From assembly GCF_001540865.1 (NCBI RefSeq), contig NC_033633.1:372001-436000 (forward strand): a stretch of DNA of 64,000 bases. The letters run 5' to 3'. Position 1 is the first letter of the stretch. Each line of letters starts with the position of its first letter. Origin of the DNA: Ananas comosus. Lineage: Eukaryota; Streptophyta; Magnoliopsida; Poales; Bromeliaceae. Under the pieces are notes generated by a model that was given only the letters and a program-made list of their open reading frames with translations, did no database searches and was not told the origin of the DNA. Both the position numbers and the translations under genes were made by a program. Of this stretch, positions 12,075-24,573 are shown piece after piece.

Positions 12075-12545
12075 ATGGGTTCTCGCCCGCTCGCCTTGTG
12101 CTTTCTGCTCCTCCTCCTGGTTTCCTTCCATGCTCATGACTTCCCCAGATGTGCGGATGCGAGGCCGCTGCCTTTCGAGAAGCTACAGAGTAAGCGCGAA
12201 CTACTTTTGTAACTTCATCTGAATATAACTAAAATTAAAAAAATTTTAAATTAGAGTTTCTACTTTCAAAATTTTAAAACTTGCATACTTTACCTTTCGT
12301 TTTATCTTAAAAACAAGAGATAATTTAAGCATGTTTAGTTTTCGATAGTAGTAAATCATGAATCGCATGCAGCTTCGACAGAATCTCATGATTTCTTTCC
12401 GTGTGGTGTGACTGTTTCAGGGTACGTCGGTGTTTTGGGATCGCTCGGAATCGTGTGCAGGTGCTGCGACGGAGAAGCGGGCGAGTGCAGGAGCCGGTGG
12501 GAATCAACCTGCGCAAAGCTGGATTGCCACCCCTCGAAATTTTAG
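12075..12545 (+). CDS. Secreted cysteine-rich peptide, 79 aa, two exons
   Basis: Two exons join to a 79-residue precursor: 12075-12189 and 12421-12545. The donor is G-T-A-A-G-C at 12190 and the acceptor CAG ends at 12420; the intron is in phase 1. Residues 1-29 form a signal peptide (MGSRPLALC, a run of five leucines, then a likely cleavage site after ADA). The mature part has six cysteines at residues 51, 53, 54, 61, 69 and 74, spaced C-x-CC-x6-C-x7-C-x4-C, and ends KLDCHPSKF. This is the form of a secreted, disulfide-bonded plant peptide (signalling, defence or embryo-associated). I do not recognise a named family with certainty, so no function is assigned. Neither exon alone makes a convincing frame, which is why it is easily missed. 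The canonical splice sites, in-frame junction and compact cysteine pattern are the support. Confidence 0.75.
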
Positions 12546-12729
12546 TGATGTTATGTAGTTTGTCGTGCGACAGCTGAATAATATATACTTCTGTAAATGA
12601 AAACTTTGAATTCACTGGTTCTAAAAGTATGCGTTGTGGTGCCTATGTTTGTTGCATCTCAAATGAGAAATTGAAAACAATATTAGTGTGGGAATAGTCT
12701 CATTTACTAGACGGGGAATTAGTATTTGT

Positions 12730-12885
12730 TTTTTTTTTTTTTTTGGAGATAGATAGTACGCTACCCGCTTTGTTTATTTCATTTAGAAATAAACTTAGCT
12801 AGAAATGTGAATCAACTAGGATTCGAACTTGGGTCTCAGATATCAACCACCAAACCTTTTGCCGCTTGCGTTAGAGACGGTCGGT
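12730..12885 (-). mobile_element. tRNA-derived SINE, full-length
   Basis: On the minus strand it has an A-box-like start, a B box (GTTCGAATCCTA), a middle TAGCTAAGTTTATTTCTAAA and an end GTAGCGTACTATCTATCTCC running into a long A tail (seen as T's at 12730-12744). A perfect 16-bp target duplication, GGGAATTAGTATTTGT, flanks it (12714-12729 and 12886-12901). The duplication and A tail show LINE-assisted retroposition. Confidence 0.85.
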
Positions 12886-13257
12886 GGGAATTAGTATTTG
12901 TCAGTATTGAAATATTGAAATGGAGTAGTATAGGGTCAGAAGAAGGGATATTGCAATTGTGCTCAATGTGAACGGTGGGTGGGAATTGAACGTGAAAGCA
13001 ACAGAGGTCCCATTTGACGTTGGCATATGGCGGAGAAACAGTATAGGAGCTGCGTGGCACTATCATAGCCAATTCCCTCATTTGTAGCCAAACGTGACAA
13101 TAATGAATAAATAAATACATAGGTTATACATATTATACATATTCATTTGTACCTTGTTTGAATGTATAAATATACCTTATTCAATGTATACTTTTGATAT
13201 ACTTTAAAATTTTGTTTTGTGCCCTGTGTATTTTTCATTTGCTCAAAAAATTTATAC

Positions 13258-13261
<4 letters not shown>

Positions 13262-13338
<77 letters not shown>

Positions 13339-13343
13339 ATATA
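13262..13343. repeat. TA microsatellite
   Basis: Long TA dinucleotide run, broken by a few TT steps, directly abutting the foldback element that starts at 13344. Confidence 0.9.
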
Positions 13344-13891
13344 GAGCAGGGCTGCTGTGCTCTCAGGACCCGGAGGTCTCCGTGCTCCTGAGCCGTTTTC
13401 GATGATGGAATTTTTGAATCGACGATCGCTCCGTTAGACTTGATCTAGCACATTTGAAGTTTCTAGAAAATAATTTTTGTAATTTTTCGATATCATTTAC
13501 CTAGTGATCGAAAGGATTCAAAATCCATAATTTTAATGGTTGATATCTGCCGTTTTCAAGTTTAACGGTGTAGAAGATATTCAAATCAGATGAAATTTGA
13601 TAGAAAATTCTTTATACTATCTACAACAAGATCTATATTTCTGATCGAAAAATTTAGTGCTATATCACCACTTTTTATAGGATTTTATTTTCAGTCGTTA
13701 AAAATTTTTGATTTTGAATCCTTTTGATTGCTAGGTAAATGATCATGAAAATCGCAAAAATTATTTCTAGAAAAGACTTTAAATACGCTAGATCAAGTTT
13801 AACGGAGCCGATCGTCGATTCGAAAACTCCATCATCGAAAACGGCTCAGGAGCACGGAGGCCTCCGTGCTCCTGAGAGCACAGCAGCCCTG

Positions 13892-13894
<3 letters not shown>
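13344..13894. mobile_element. Foldback MITE copy 4, in (TA)n
   Basis: A 551-bp element closely related to copy 2 (5345-5898). It has the same GAGCAGGGCTGCTGTGCTCT ends, the same CGTTTTCGATGATGGAATTT inner arm and the same palindrome. The right palindrome (13847-13877 area) is intact, while the left one (about 13363-13393) has changed bases. Long TA runs flank it on both sides. Confidence 0.8.
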
Positions 13895-13938
<44 letters not shown>

Positions 13939-14824
13939 ATCTTATCAAATCATGAATAACAAGAAATGTTAAGAAATAAAAATCAAACTTTCCATTTACA
14001 ATCACACCTAAAAATGTTTATATTGAATAAGTTATTCTTGCATAATTTATTCCGGCATCCAACCATAACCTAAAAAATATTGTTTGGGTACCTAAATATT
14101 TTATTGAACAAATCTTTTTGATTTATTTTTAAAAATATATAAATCCAGTAGGAGAGGAGCGTGATTAAATATCTAAAATTGCTTTCGAATATCATATTCA
14201 GCCTTAAGCCATTTTTTCGGAATAAGAAAAATCAACTCGCATTAAATGCGCTATTCAACCAAATTATGATAATTAAAACCATTGTAAAGAACAAAAATTA
14301 AGCCTCCATCATCTTCCAACCACACAAGAAATTTTGTTATTATTGAATATCTTATTTGTACCTCTAAATAAAGCTCAATATGTCATTTTACCATTTCAAC
14401 AAATATCACCCTCCGAAGTTGCTGGCGACGCCAACCAATGACCAAGGACTCAATTAATATAAACCCATTATTTCAACTAACTAAACCTCAAAGTTTCCTG
14501 TTTCCAACCAAGCTTATTAATAAGCTCCTCTACCTTTTCTGACAATGGAGACGCATTAACAAGTTCCTTGAAGTCGCACACCAAAAATCCTTCAAATAAT
14601 GTATCGAGAGAAGTATCATAATAAACAAGATATTAGAGTTGACGAAGAGTAATTTGACAGAGGACCCAGAAGATGTAACTTTTTACAAGTGTTTCTCTGA
14701 CGACCACAACTATAAAATCATTCGACGTCAAAATTTCCAAAGTTTCTTTTCACGGAACAGGTAGAGAAACTTAGATCAACATAATCCCAAGCAATAAGCA
14801 CGTGCTTTGAAAGTCATACCAACA
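13895..14824. other. Intergenic region downstream of RPN11
   Basis: Starts with a TA run (to about 13935), then AT-rich DNA. On the minus strand, 14477-14635 reads as about 50 open codons ending in a stop. It has no start codon and no recognisable family, and may be a decayed exon. The RPN11 3' UTR should lie just left of 14825. Confidence 0.4.
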
Positions 14825-17800
14825 TTAAAATACAACAGTGTCTAGCATCGTTCCGAGAGTCTGCACGATGTTGGATGACATCAAGTTCGAGACGTGCTCC
14901 TCCAGGTGCTTCTTTGCATCTTGCCGCCCTACATTAGCGATTGCCAGCTTCTCAGGCGGCAGTTCGTCCTCCTCCTGGACTGCTTTATTGTACTTGATAG
15001 CCAAATTCAGCATTTCCTGCCCATATGTTCATCATATTAATCAGAACAAGATGATAATTTCAATTGAGGCAAAATCAATGAAGTCCGCTTGATTTGAATT
15101 GGCCTGTTTCCACGCACCACCGTCATGCTCACTAAATTAGTACAAGGGCATGTGCTACTTGGTTGAAGGGGAAAATGAAAGATGCCTACAAGTCTACAAC
15201 CACCGAGCATATACAACCTTTAAATCATTTTTATGTTTTGCTAGTAGAATGCATTTCTCTTCATGATCATGAAGATCTTACAATGGACTAAAATCAAACA
15301 ACTCGAAAAGAGAATTCCCATACAGCTAAAGCCATCCAGTAAGATATCACTGAGACAACTTGATTTGCCCATCCAAATAGGCCCTAAATCTAGTGGACAT
15401 GGACCTTCCCTTTTGGCTTACTAGCAAAGTTCATGCGCTGGAGCAGAGTAGCAAATTTACAGCATCGAATACAAATAACTATCAAATCAATATTGTAAAG
15501 CTGCAGACAGCCAGCCGTCTCAGTAGGCTTACCTGCACAGTCTGCTCATTAGTTTTGGCATGTGTATCGAATCGCCGCAGCATCAAACCATCCGTCCACT
15601 TCTTCTTATGCAAATTCAGTAACATCTTTTCCTCCAGCTCATTTTTACGATAATTAATGGCTATGGAGTAGTAATGTCGGTTCAATCCATGAATCAATGC
15701 CTGGAAAGGCAAAGAGAATGAGAGTAAGTAGCAGAAATAAGAATGATAAACAGATATTATCCATATTGTTATCTACTAAAGCAAAGAGGTTACCTGAATG
15801 GATGGTTTGTTGAGGTGTCCAACATTGGATGTGGTCTGGCGAGGCTCTTGGCCTAGCATCATAGTCTGAGGATTAATCAACCGGAAAGCATCAATAACCA
15901 CCTTCCCCTTTACACTTTGGATTGGGTCTACAACCACTGCAACCGCCCTAGGATTTAAGGCTTCAAAACTCTGCACATTGAAATATTCGAATGATAAAGT
16001 TTAAGACCACTTCAAAATGACATAATGGATTGAACTGCAGAAAAATAAACAGTTTATAATACGAACAGAAAAAGTCTGAACTGAAAATAAACATCAGAAA
16101 AAGAAATTCTTTAGACAAGTGGAAATTCCTAATTCATAACTTAATATGAAAGAAAAGTATGTAAAAATTTCAAGTTACTTGAAAAGGAAAAAAAAAGAAA
16201 GTGAGGCACAAACCTGCTGGGTATTTATGTCAACACCAGAGAGCCAACAACCAAAGCCAGGATGAGAGTGGTACCAACCCACCACCATTTCCGGTCTGTA
16301 CAATTTGAACAAGTTAGAATATATGCTGAGACTAAAACACATCTGATAAAAAGAAGAATCTTGACTATTCTGACACAAATTAATAGGCCACCATGAAGCA
16401 TCCAAGTTTTGTATCTTTTTTATATTGCTTTTGTAGATACCAAATCTGATGCAAGCCTTCAATTATAGGTGGGTCTTTGCATTGTTCTAGTGCCAATAGA
16501 TATATATTATAGGAAGAAGTCCTAATGATTCCTATTAGATATTTCAATTCTTCTTTACTATGCACTGAAAAAACACAAACTTTGCAACACACATCACCTA
16601 AACAAGAAAACAAGAACTAATTAAATAGAAGGTAAACCGTAGGATGTCACATAAAAGCAAGAATTTGTAAATGGGTAACACCTAAAAGTCCTTTAAGATG
16701 AATATAAAGCATCTGCTTACTTACGTACAAGACAGTAAAAACATTCACTGTTATCAAGAAGGAACAATATAGCACACTAACAAGTTCTAAGCAATTCTTG
16801 GTTGAATTTAGCCAATCTAAGCAAAAAGATCTTAACTTCTGGTTACATTTGTACAGAATTTAAAGTGAATATATCTTCAGTTCTAAACAATAGGAAGAAG
16901 CTGATTTGTTTTTACAGCTAGGAGCAACATCTAAACAGCAAAGAGACTATTAACTGAAAAGGAGATGAAACAACAGCAGCAGCAACAGCAGTAAAAGAGA
17001 AGGATAAGAACAGCACTAACAGTATACATAGAAGATATAAACGATGCTCCAAAAACCATATACCATAGTAATTGCTAAAACATCGTTTGGTGCTGCAAAA
17101 CTCAAAGTCAAAGAATAAAAAAGGGAACTCCAAAACACATAATGTGGAGAACTAAAAATTTAATGTAGCATGCGTACGCAAATACATGAGAGCTAATAAG
17201 TTTGTGTAGGGGCACGAAAGCGCACACGTGCACACAAATATGATGCAGGCCAACATAGAGTGTGCCAACAGACACATAGCCATATACATGATTTGCAATC
17301 ATTTTAGCGTCACTTGTAAATCTTCTGCATCTCATACACTCAGTACAGAGAGAAGCAAAACTTCCACATCTGCTGAAGCATTGCATAAAACGCATTTATA
17401 AGGGCTACAAAAAGCGAAGATATGGGAGTGTCCTAGCATGCCTCTTGCCTAGCATGGGCTTTAAAACATAATCTAATCTACATCCTACATTAAAACATGA
17501 AATTACTCAGCATTTTAAGATAACAACAACCCCACAAGCTTCAATGTTTTAAAATTAGCATTCACAACACTAGCCTCATGATCTTACTTACAATCTAGAG
17601 AGCTACACTTAGCATTCCAATAATTCTCTTGTTTCCAAACGCAATTATACTATAAGATCTACTTGCTAAAGAGCAGGTAGGGTTAGATATTAGAGACCTT
17701 CCAGTTTGCTTGAGCATGTCGAGCATGTTTGTTTGGAAGACGTGATCGACGGCCTCGACGCTAACCCCTGTTCCGCTCTGCGGCATCGCGAAGACGTCGA

Positions 17801-18086
17801 CGACGCGCACCGTGTACTCGTCCACGAACTCGCCGAGCATGAGCCCCATCACCTCCATGGGAACCCCGGCCCTTCCTATACCAACGAAGACGCTGAGAAA
17901 CCATAATCCGAAGACGAAGAGAGGAAAAAGGGGAAGGGGTTTAGGGTTAGGGTGAGTACCGTGCTTGAGCATCTTGAGGAGGGCGAGGGAGGAGATGTAG
18001 ACCTGCTCGGAGGAGTCGAGGAGAGGGGCGTCGCTGGGTGGGTGCCCCATCCCCCCCGCTCCGAAGATTCGAGATAACCTCTCCAT
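14825..18086 (-). CDS. RPN11: 26S proteasome lid subunit RPN11 (PSMD14), deubiquitinase
   Basis: RPN11 is the zinc-dependent isopeptidase of the 26S proteasome lid, which removes ubiquitin chains from substrates as they are degraded. Six exons on the minus strand join in frame: 17960-18086, 17698-17875, 16214-16295, 15794-15970, 15533-15700 and 14825-15016, giving 307 residues (family about 308-310). All introns are GT-AG. The MPN+/JAMM metalloprotease motif is complete: Glu50 in [10 protein letters not shown], His111 and His113 in [14 protein letters not shown], and Asp124. The C-terminal part ([20 protein letters not shown], then [10 protein letters not shown] at the end) is the conserved RPN11 tail. 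An in-frame ATG at 18137 lies in a GA repeat and encodes only Arg-Glu repeats; the family begins MERL, so 18086 is chosen. No breaks or missing catalytic residues. Confidence 0.97.
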
Positions 18087-18089
18087 CTC

Positions 18090-18130
18090 TCCTCCTCTCC
18101 TCCTCTCTCTCTCTCTCTCTCTCTCTCTCG
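18090..18130. repeat. TC/GA microsatellite in RPN11 5' leader
   Basis: TCTCTC run directly upstream of the RPN11 start codon (GA repeat in the transcript). GA-rich leaders are common in plant housekeeping genes. Confidence 0.85.
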
Positions 18131-18577
18131 ATCTCAACGATGAGCTCTTTGCTCTGGTTTTCTTCGGGGAAGAAAAGGTAATTGCATGCGCGTCCCTGAG
18201 AAGTACTAAAATTGTTAACTTGTCCCTTCAAATTATTGGGCCTAACATCTGGTTCGCACATATAATAAGGCCCACCAACTTCCGCACAAAATCCCAAATT
18301 CCATCTGGGATTTTAACTAATTTTGTTTACTTTGATTAAGCCTATGAACAAAATGTTGCCCGAAACCATATGAATAATTTAAGGCCGAATTTGGCCCATT
18401 GAATCTACGTGGGCCCAACCAAGGAGAGACGATCCGGCGCCAAAAATCAGCAGCACCACCATTTTAGAACAATTTTTTTTTTTTTATCTGTTTTCTTCTT
18501 GTTTTTTGTCTTTCGTTTTTCGTTTTTTGTCTGCGTTCCTTCGATCGGGTCTTGTATCAGGTTTTTTTTTTTTGTTC

Positions 18578-18613
18578 ATTTATTTTCCCCCATTCCATTT
18601 TATTCCTTGTTTT

Positions 18614-18650
<37 letters not shown>

Positions 18651-18681
18651 TTTTTCCCCATTCCATTTTTTTCCTTGTTTT

Positions 18682-18719
<38 letters not shown>

Positions 18720-18720
18720 T
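18578..18720. repeat. Tandem pair of about 65-bp units containing (TC)n
   Basis: A unit made of CCCATTCCATTTT, TTCCTTGTTTTGATC and a long TC run occurs twice back to back. The two copies differ by only a few bases, so this is a recent tandem duplication in the space between RPN11 and the Rab-like fragment. Confidence 0.85.
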
Positions 18721-18741
18721 GAAGGGAAGTGCGGAGGGGAT

Positions 18742-18850
18742 ATGGCTCAGAGAGTGGACCAAGAGCACGATTATTCCATCTTTAAGATCGTCTTGTTCGC
18801 TGAAACTAGCGCGGGCAAATCGATCATCTCGCGAGCTCTCCAGTTCGTAA
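18742..18850 (+). pseudogene. Decayed RABA-type Rab GTPase first exon
   Basis: The translated start, MAQRVDQEHDYSIFKIVLF followed by AETSAGKSIISRAL, matches the N-terminus of plant RABA (Rab11-like) small GTPases, where it reads roughly [24 protein letters not shown]. The P-loop is altered: the first Gly of GxxxxGKS is Ala and extra changes surround it. Homology stops after about 35 residues. None of the later Rab motifs (switch regions, WDTAGQE, NKxD, C-terminal Cys) occur in the following 3 kb. I call it a truncated, non-functional fragment. It is divergently placed 656 bp from the RPN11 start. Confidence 0.6.
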
Positions 18851-18924
18851 TTTCTCTTCTGGTATCTCAATATGTAGGTTTTGTTGTGTCCTGTTTCAAT
18901 TTTACCTGGTGTCAGTATCTCCAA

Positions 18925-21766
18925 GTTTGTTGTTCTGTTTCTTCTTTAGGTTATTGCTATTTGCTTTAAAGCGTTGTCAATGATTATGATCACTAGTGCC
19001 TGTAGTAATGCCGCAGTAACCAAGCTGTTACAATCATGTAATGAGTTCTATTATTTAAAAACGTTATATCTGAAACAATCATTTTATTCTGAATGAGCAT
19101 TATTTTCTATATTGATTGACGTCTTTAGTACATACATATGTTGAAGTTAGACTCATCCTTTTAATTAAATGAACTTTGGACTTGAGCTCGATGAAATTGC
19201 TGATATCTTAACTAGTAAGCACTTAACTATGTTAGAAATGGATCATTAGATATATACATATACATATATGTATGTATACATATACATATACATATATGTA
19301 TATGTGTGTGTATATATATATATATATATATGAAACTTAGGAATTCTATTGAAATCCATGGACCCACTTTAATTTTCCAAAACTGCATCCTATCGAAAGT
19401 TTAAATCAGATTTGGGAGTAGATTAGTAACTCTGTTTTATGATGTCGACATTTGATTCTGAAAAGTCAGCACTACTCTTTCGCAACTGTAATCACTGAAA
19501 TTTCAACATATACTAAGCAACCCATTGTACATTATTTGTGAGAAAATTAAGAACGCCGTCTAATGTATAAGATAAGATTTATCCATGGCTGTAGACATCT
19601 CAATTCATCTTCTTCCTTTATTTGAGATGATGGTGGCTTTTTTTTTTCCGATGTTTAAGATACTACCTTTTTGTTGCCTGTGCTGACGTTTTCTACAAAA
19701 GATATGGTGATTGATATATGACAATGTTTGTTATCTTAATTCTTTCAGAATTTTTACTCTTCTGTTCAGTTCGGAATGTGAGTTGCAATTTTATTCATGT
19801 TTCAAGTAACTGCCCATACCGTCAGAATAATGTAGGCTTATCTGATTGGCGTATCATCTAGTCAATGTTCTTCTGTGAAGGATGAAAAAGTTTGGGGTGC
19901 GGTGGGGTGTGGGTAGGGGTGGGGGATTAGAATATGTCCTTTTTCATCCTCTTGTGTCAATTTCTTTCAAAAGGAATTTGGTAGGTTTGATAATTTGTTA
20001 TTACTTCTCTTTCTTATCGTCCCAAAAAAGCCAGATGCTTATGAATCTGCATTATGTGAAGATGCTTTTCTCCTCTTTCAGTGAACGAATTGTTGCATTC
20101 TGGGTTTATTTATCAGTTACGAGAACTTATCCCGAACATTGTTCTTTCTTTCTCTTTCAGAGACTATATATCCGTATGATTTCTGTGTCATAGTATATTA
20201 GATGATTAGATCTTTCTACGTCTGAGGTCTATCACTTCACCCCACCAAAGATTGAGGTCCAGGTCTTTGCATGTGCATCTCATTTTGGGAACTTTCTGTT
20301 TCATTATGCTGATTCCTGTTCAGATTCTTGTATTGATTCTCCATCAGAAGAAAAGGAGGAAAAAGAATTGATTCTTCTAGCTTTCAATCTTGCTTTTGCA
20401 ATGGTGTTGTGAAATGGTTTAACCTTGTGAAATGGTTTAACTTTGTAGACATGATGTTACCATGTAGAGTCAAGTAGAAAATTTGCTTTGTTGTATTCAA
20501 ATGCACAAACTGTGTTTGGATTTGGATCATATTTCCTAAATGGTTTAGTGGTTAAAGTTATTTAACGTGTTGTGCTAGCGGTCTCCCCTGTTTGATTAGC
20601 ACCAAGGTATTTTATTCCACTTGATGTAACTTGAAATCTAGAGAGCTCCTCATGCAGTAGTAGCCCTCGAGGGCTTAAACTTGTTTGTCGATTTAGATTC
20701 CTTGGAACATATTTCTGCCTAATAATCTGTTGATAACATACTATAATATGATCTCATGCAATCTCAGGACCTGGGATGTATTTGTGGGTCCATCACATGA
20801 ACAACCGATATAATTAGAAATCAGGTGCCGACTACACTTTCTCGTGCCAGGATTTCTTTCTAGAACCGAACACTAACCAATGTAATAGCTAATGCGAGCA
20901 GTTATATTATTCATGATGCTCCAAATTGTTTGAGATATCATGAAAAACATCTAACTGGTTGACTTTATAGGTCTTAATGTACTGTCATAAATATTGGTAT
21001 GTCCTGTACAACATCCATGTTATTGGGACTATCTCTTTTCTTTGGTTATATAAAGAGAAATAACTGTTGTCCATTATGGAACCCACATAACCAAACGTTA
21101 TTAGCATGTTAACTCATTCCTTTGGAAAATGGGTTTCTATCCTTCAAAAGTCAAAACTTTAATTCTTCATTATATCCTTCAGATACGCAACTTTCTCACA
21201 AAAACTATTATCAGGTGAATCATGTCAAAAATTCAACTAAACTGGGTTCAGATTGCATATTCCTTATCGAAATGTAGTCACAAATTGGGAAAAGCTTCTA
21301 AAACCTTTTAGTGGGATCCTATCCATATAGCTGGCAGTTTAAAAAGATCCGAGTTTGTAGCAATGCTGTTTTCCCACAACATCTCTACAGTTTTGCGGCA
21401 ATTGTGCATAAATGTTTTCTTTCTTAAGAGTTAAGTTGCTTATACAAAAAAGTAATAAGAGTCTTTTGTTCTCTTACCCAAAACTGAATTTCTTATTTGT
21501 TTGTGTTAGTACTAAATGTATTGCTTCTCTTCCAAATGCTTCCTAAATAGTAGATACTGTTTTTATTTCCTTGATAGCTAGCTTTCAAGAGGAGCTGTGT
21601 TGCAGAGCTCCTAATTTAACTACATGATAAAAGATGAAGATATTGAGTCGAGCATGTGATCAGATCTTCCGGCTTTATTCTCCTCTCCTACGACTGCCAG
21701 CTTCTTCCTTAGTAAGCCTCCATTACCTTTAACTTATAGTCTTGCCTTTCACATGGATCAGGAAAA
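18925..21766. other. Intergenic region, no gene recognised
   Basis: About 2.8 kb without a supportable coding region. A TA/CATA microsatellite lies at about 19250-19331. Frames such as 19882-20193 look random. Confidence 0.5.
19250..19331. repeat. ATAC/TA microsatellite
   Basis: Imperfect TATACATATA and TATG repeats ending in a pure TA run. Confidence 0.85.
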
Positions 21767-23139
21767 TCACGTGAGGACTTTTTTACAAAATAATCATCTA
21801 AAATTTTATAATTTGCGAAATAACCCTATCAAATTTGTATTTGGCAAATTAACTCTCAAAACGCAGTGAATCATTCACCGTATTCTGAAAGTTTTTAAGG
21901 TCTTTTAAAGGCGGTGAATCATTCACCGTCTTCTTCATAATTTTTAAAAGACGGTGAATGATGTCTTCTTCACAATTTTTTGGGAAAGAGAAAAAAATAA
22001 GGTTGTTAAAATTGTACGTAGATTATACGGGAAATAAAAAAAGTGAGGTTGTTAGGATTGTGTGTGGAATATTAGAATTTTTGTTTGATTGATAGAATTA
22101 TATGGATAGATTATTAAAAATTTTTTGATTGTTAGGATTATATTGACATACTAGTGAAATACCCGCGCGATGCTGCGGATCTAAAAATATTTTTACAATA
22201 AATTTTATTTTTTTTCATATTTTTATATAGTTTTATAAGTCTAATTATTAATTAAATAAAAATGATAGAAAAATAATTTAATAGTTAAATCTATTTAAAT
22301 AAAAGTCATTAAAATTGGTATATGCGCAAATAAATTTATACATCACTTTATTTTATAAAGATTTCTGTGAGAAGGATTTGAGATAAATCTATCAAAATAA
22401 TTTTAAAAAAATCAATAGATAGAAGGGAAATAAATTTGTAGAAGAAATTGCTTAATAAAATTAATTATATATATGTACACATATACACTATATTTTTAAA
22501 ATTTTTCACTTGAAATTTAAATTATGTATTTTTTTTATACAACGATATTTTACGTGATTTAAATTAAATCTATCATGTTAAACTTTATTATGCGATTTAT
22601 TACGCGTATTATTAATAAATTAATTAATTAATTTCATAGAGTTTAGAGATTTAAAATTTTAAATTTTGAAGAAATTTAAATTATGTATTTTTTTATACAA
22701 CGATATTTTACTTAATTTAAATTAAATCTGTCATGTTAAATTTTATTACGCGATTTATTACGTCTATTATTAATAAAATTAAATTAATTAATTTCATAGA
22801 GTTTAGAGGTTTAAAATTTTAAAATTTGAAGTTATAAAATTGAAAATAAATATTATAAGTTAAAATTAAAATTTAGAATTTAAAATATTTTTGATAATGA
22901 CGCAATATAATTAACAATTTAAAATGTCGGTTTCGTAGATTATTTCGTGTTTTTTTTTATTTTGATTGATTGTACCCTTTGCATCTCCCTTTCTTAACTT
23001 GTGCTCTTCGCTTGTTTCCCATCTCCCTTTGTCCCCATCATGCGCTCTTTGAAAATTTTTTACTATGAAAGATGTGAAAATGTCATCGATGTGACGCTCA
23101 ATACTCTTATCGGATGAGAACGAAGTTATGATTGAATTA

Positions 23140-23734
23140 TTAAAAAAAAAATTCATATACCCTTATGTGGTTTCACACTTTTTCACTTTAGTATCCTATG
23201 ATTTAAAATGTATTAAGTTAGCCCATGTGGTTTCGCACTTTCTCACTTAGTACCATGTAGTTTAAAGTGTATCAAGTTAGTATCCTGTGATTTTATTTTT
23301 CTCTTTTTATTATTCATTTTACTAATTTTTTCGTTAAATCAGTGACAAAGTTAAAGCTAAAGGATACTAAACTGAATATTCGATAAACCTAGATAGGGTA
23401 TTTGAAGTTTTTTGTATATAATTTAACGAAATATTAACGGAGGAAAAAAAAATCAGTGACAAATTTAAAAGTAAAGGGTACTAAAATAAATATTCAATAA
23501 ACCTAGGTAGGGTATCTGAAGTTTTTTGTATATAATTTAACGAAATATTAACAGAGGAGCCGACGAAAAGAGAAAAATGAAACCACAGGGTACTAACTTG
23601 ATACACTTTAAACCACAGGGTACTAAAGTGAGAAAGTGCGAAATCCCAGGGGCTAACTTGATACACTTTAAACCACAGGGTATTAAAGTGAGAAAGTGTG
23701 AAACCACGAGAGGGTATTTGAAATTTTTCCTTAT
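23140..23734. mobile_element. MITE with 'ACCACAGGGTACTAA' arms
   Basis: The left arm (TGTGGTTTCACACTTTTTCA, CACTTTAGTA, AAAGTGTATCAAGTTAG) is mirrored on the right (CTAACTTGATACACTTTA, AACCACAGGGTACTAAAGTG, GAAAGTGTGAAACCAC). The inner part contains a direct duplication of a segment with AGTGACAAAGTTAAAG and TATAATTTAACGAAATATT. A second, cleaner copy of this family is at 63559-63920. Confidence 0.65.
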
Positions 23735-24349
23735 AAAAATCTATGGACGTTAGTAATAATAACTGTGCTTTAGCATTTTGGACAAATGATTTGGATTCAA
23801 CGAGTTACTATTACTAGTGAACAATATCATTATAAGTCGAAGGACAGTGAGTCGTATATTATCTCTCCTAATTAAATATTAAATAATAAACTTCAAATAT
23901 CAGCCTTGTAGTTTTACATTAATTACTGAAGAGAATAATAAAAAAATAAAAATAAAACCACGAGACACTAAATTGATACATTTTAAACCACAGGTACTAA
24001 ATTAATGCATATATCGAACACGAGTTGAAATTAGCTCGTTCTTATTTAATTTCGAACTCGTTTTGAGCCGAACACGAACTGGCTCGCAATTCACAACCCT
24101 AGTTACGACCCACAGACAACTTAAATAAACAAAAAAATAAAAGTAAAAAAATAAAGCTCTAATCCCGATGCGTTGACCGGTTGACCACAAAATAGTCTTA
24201 AAAATTATATCATGCAACGCGTTTTCTGGTTGACATTTACCATGCAACGACACCAACCTCCCTTTCTCTCTCTTCTTTCTCTCTCCTCGTAGTATTATTT
24301 TTTTATTTTTTTGGGTAAAAATGTACGGAGAACCCCTTAACTTTTGAAT

Positions 24350-24350
24350 N
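24350..24350. other. Single undetermined base (N), probable contig join
   Basis: The only N in the window. The roughly 120 bases to its right (from 24351) almost repeat 22766-22888 in the same orientation, while the sequence on its left is unrelated. This looks like a scaffold or contig junction. Confidence 0.8.
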
Positions 24351-24573
24351 GTATTATTAATAAAATTAAATTAATTAATTTCATAGAGTTTAGAGGTTTA
24401 AAATTTTAAAATTTGAAGTTATAAAATTGGAAATAAATATTATAAGTTAAAATTAAAATTTAGAATTTAAAATATAAAATTTAAAATTTAAAACTTTAAA
24501 ATTTGAAAGTATCAAAATTTTAAATTTTGATATCAAAATTTAAAATTATATATATAGAGAGAGAGAGAGAGAA

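Noticed and set aside
13194..13405. Open frames rich in Ile-Tyr, such as here and at 49376-49597
   Set aside because: They are translations of TA microsatellites, not genes.
14477..14635. Minus-strand open stretch (DTSLDTLFEGFLVCDFKELV ...) after RPN11
   Set aside because: Reads like coding sequence but has no start, no clear splice sites and no family I recognise; kept only as a note.
17941..17956. GGGTTAGGGT as interstitial telomere sequence
   Set aside because: Only two units, and in an intron next to exon 1 of RPN11; similar short motifs are common in plant leaders.
18087..18137. Upstream in-frame ATG for RPN11 giving an Arg-Glu-rich extension
   Set aside because: It is a GA microsatellite; all known RPN11 proteins begin near MERL.
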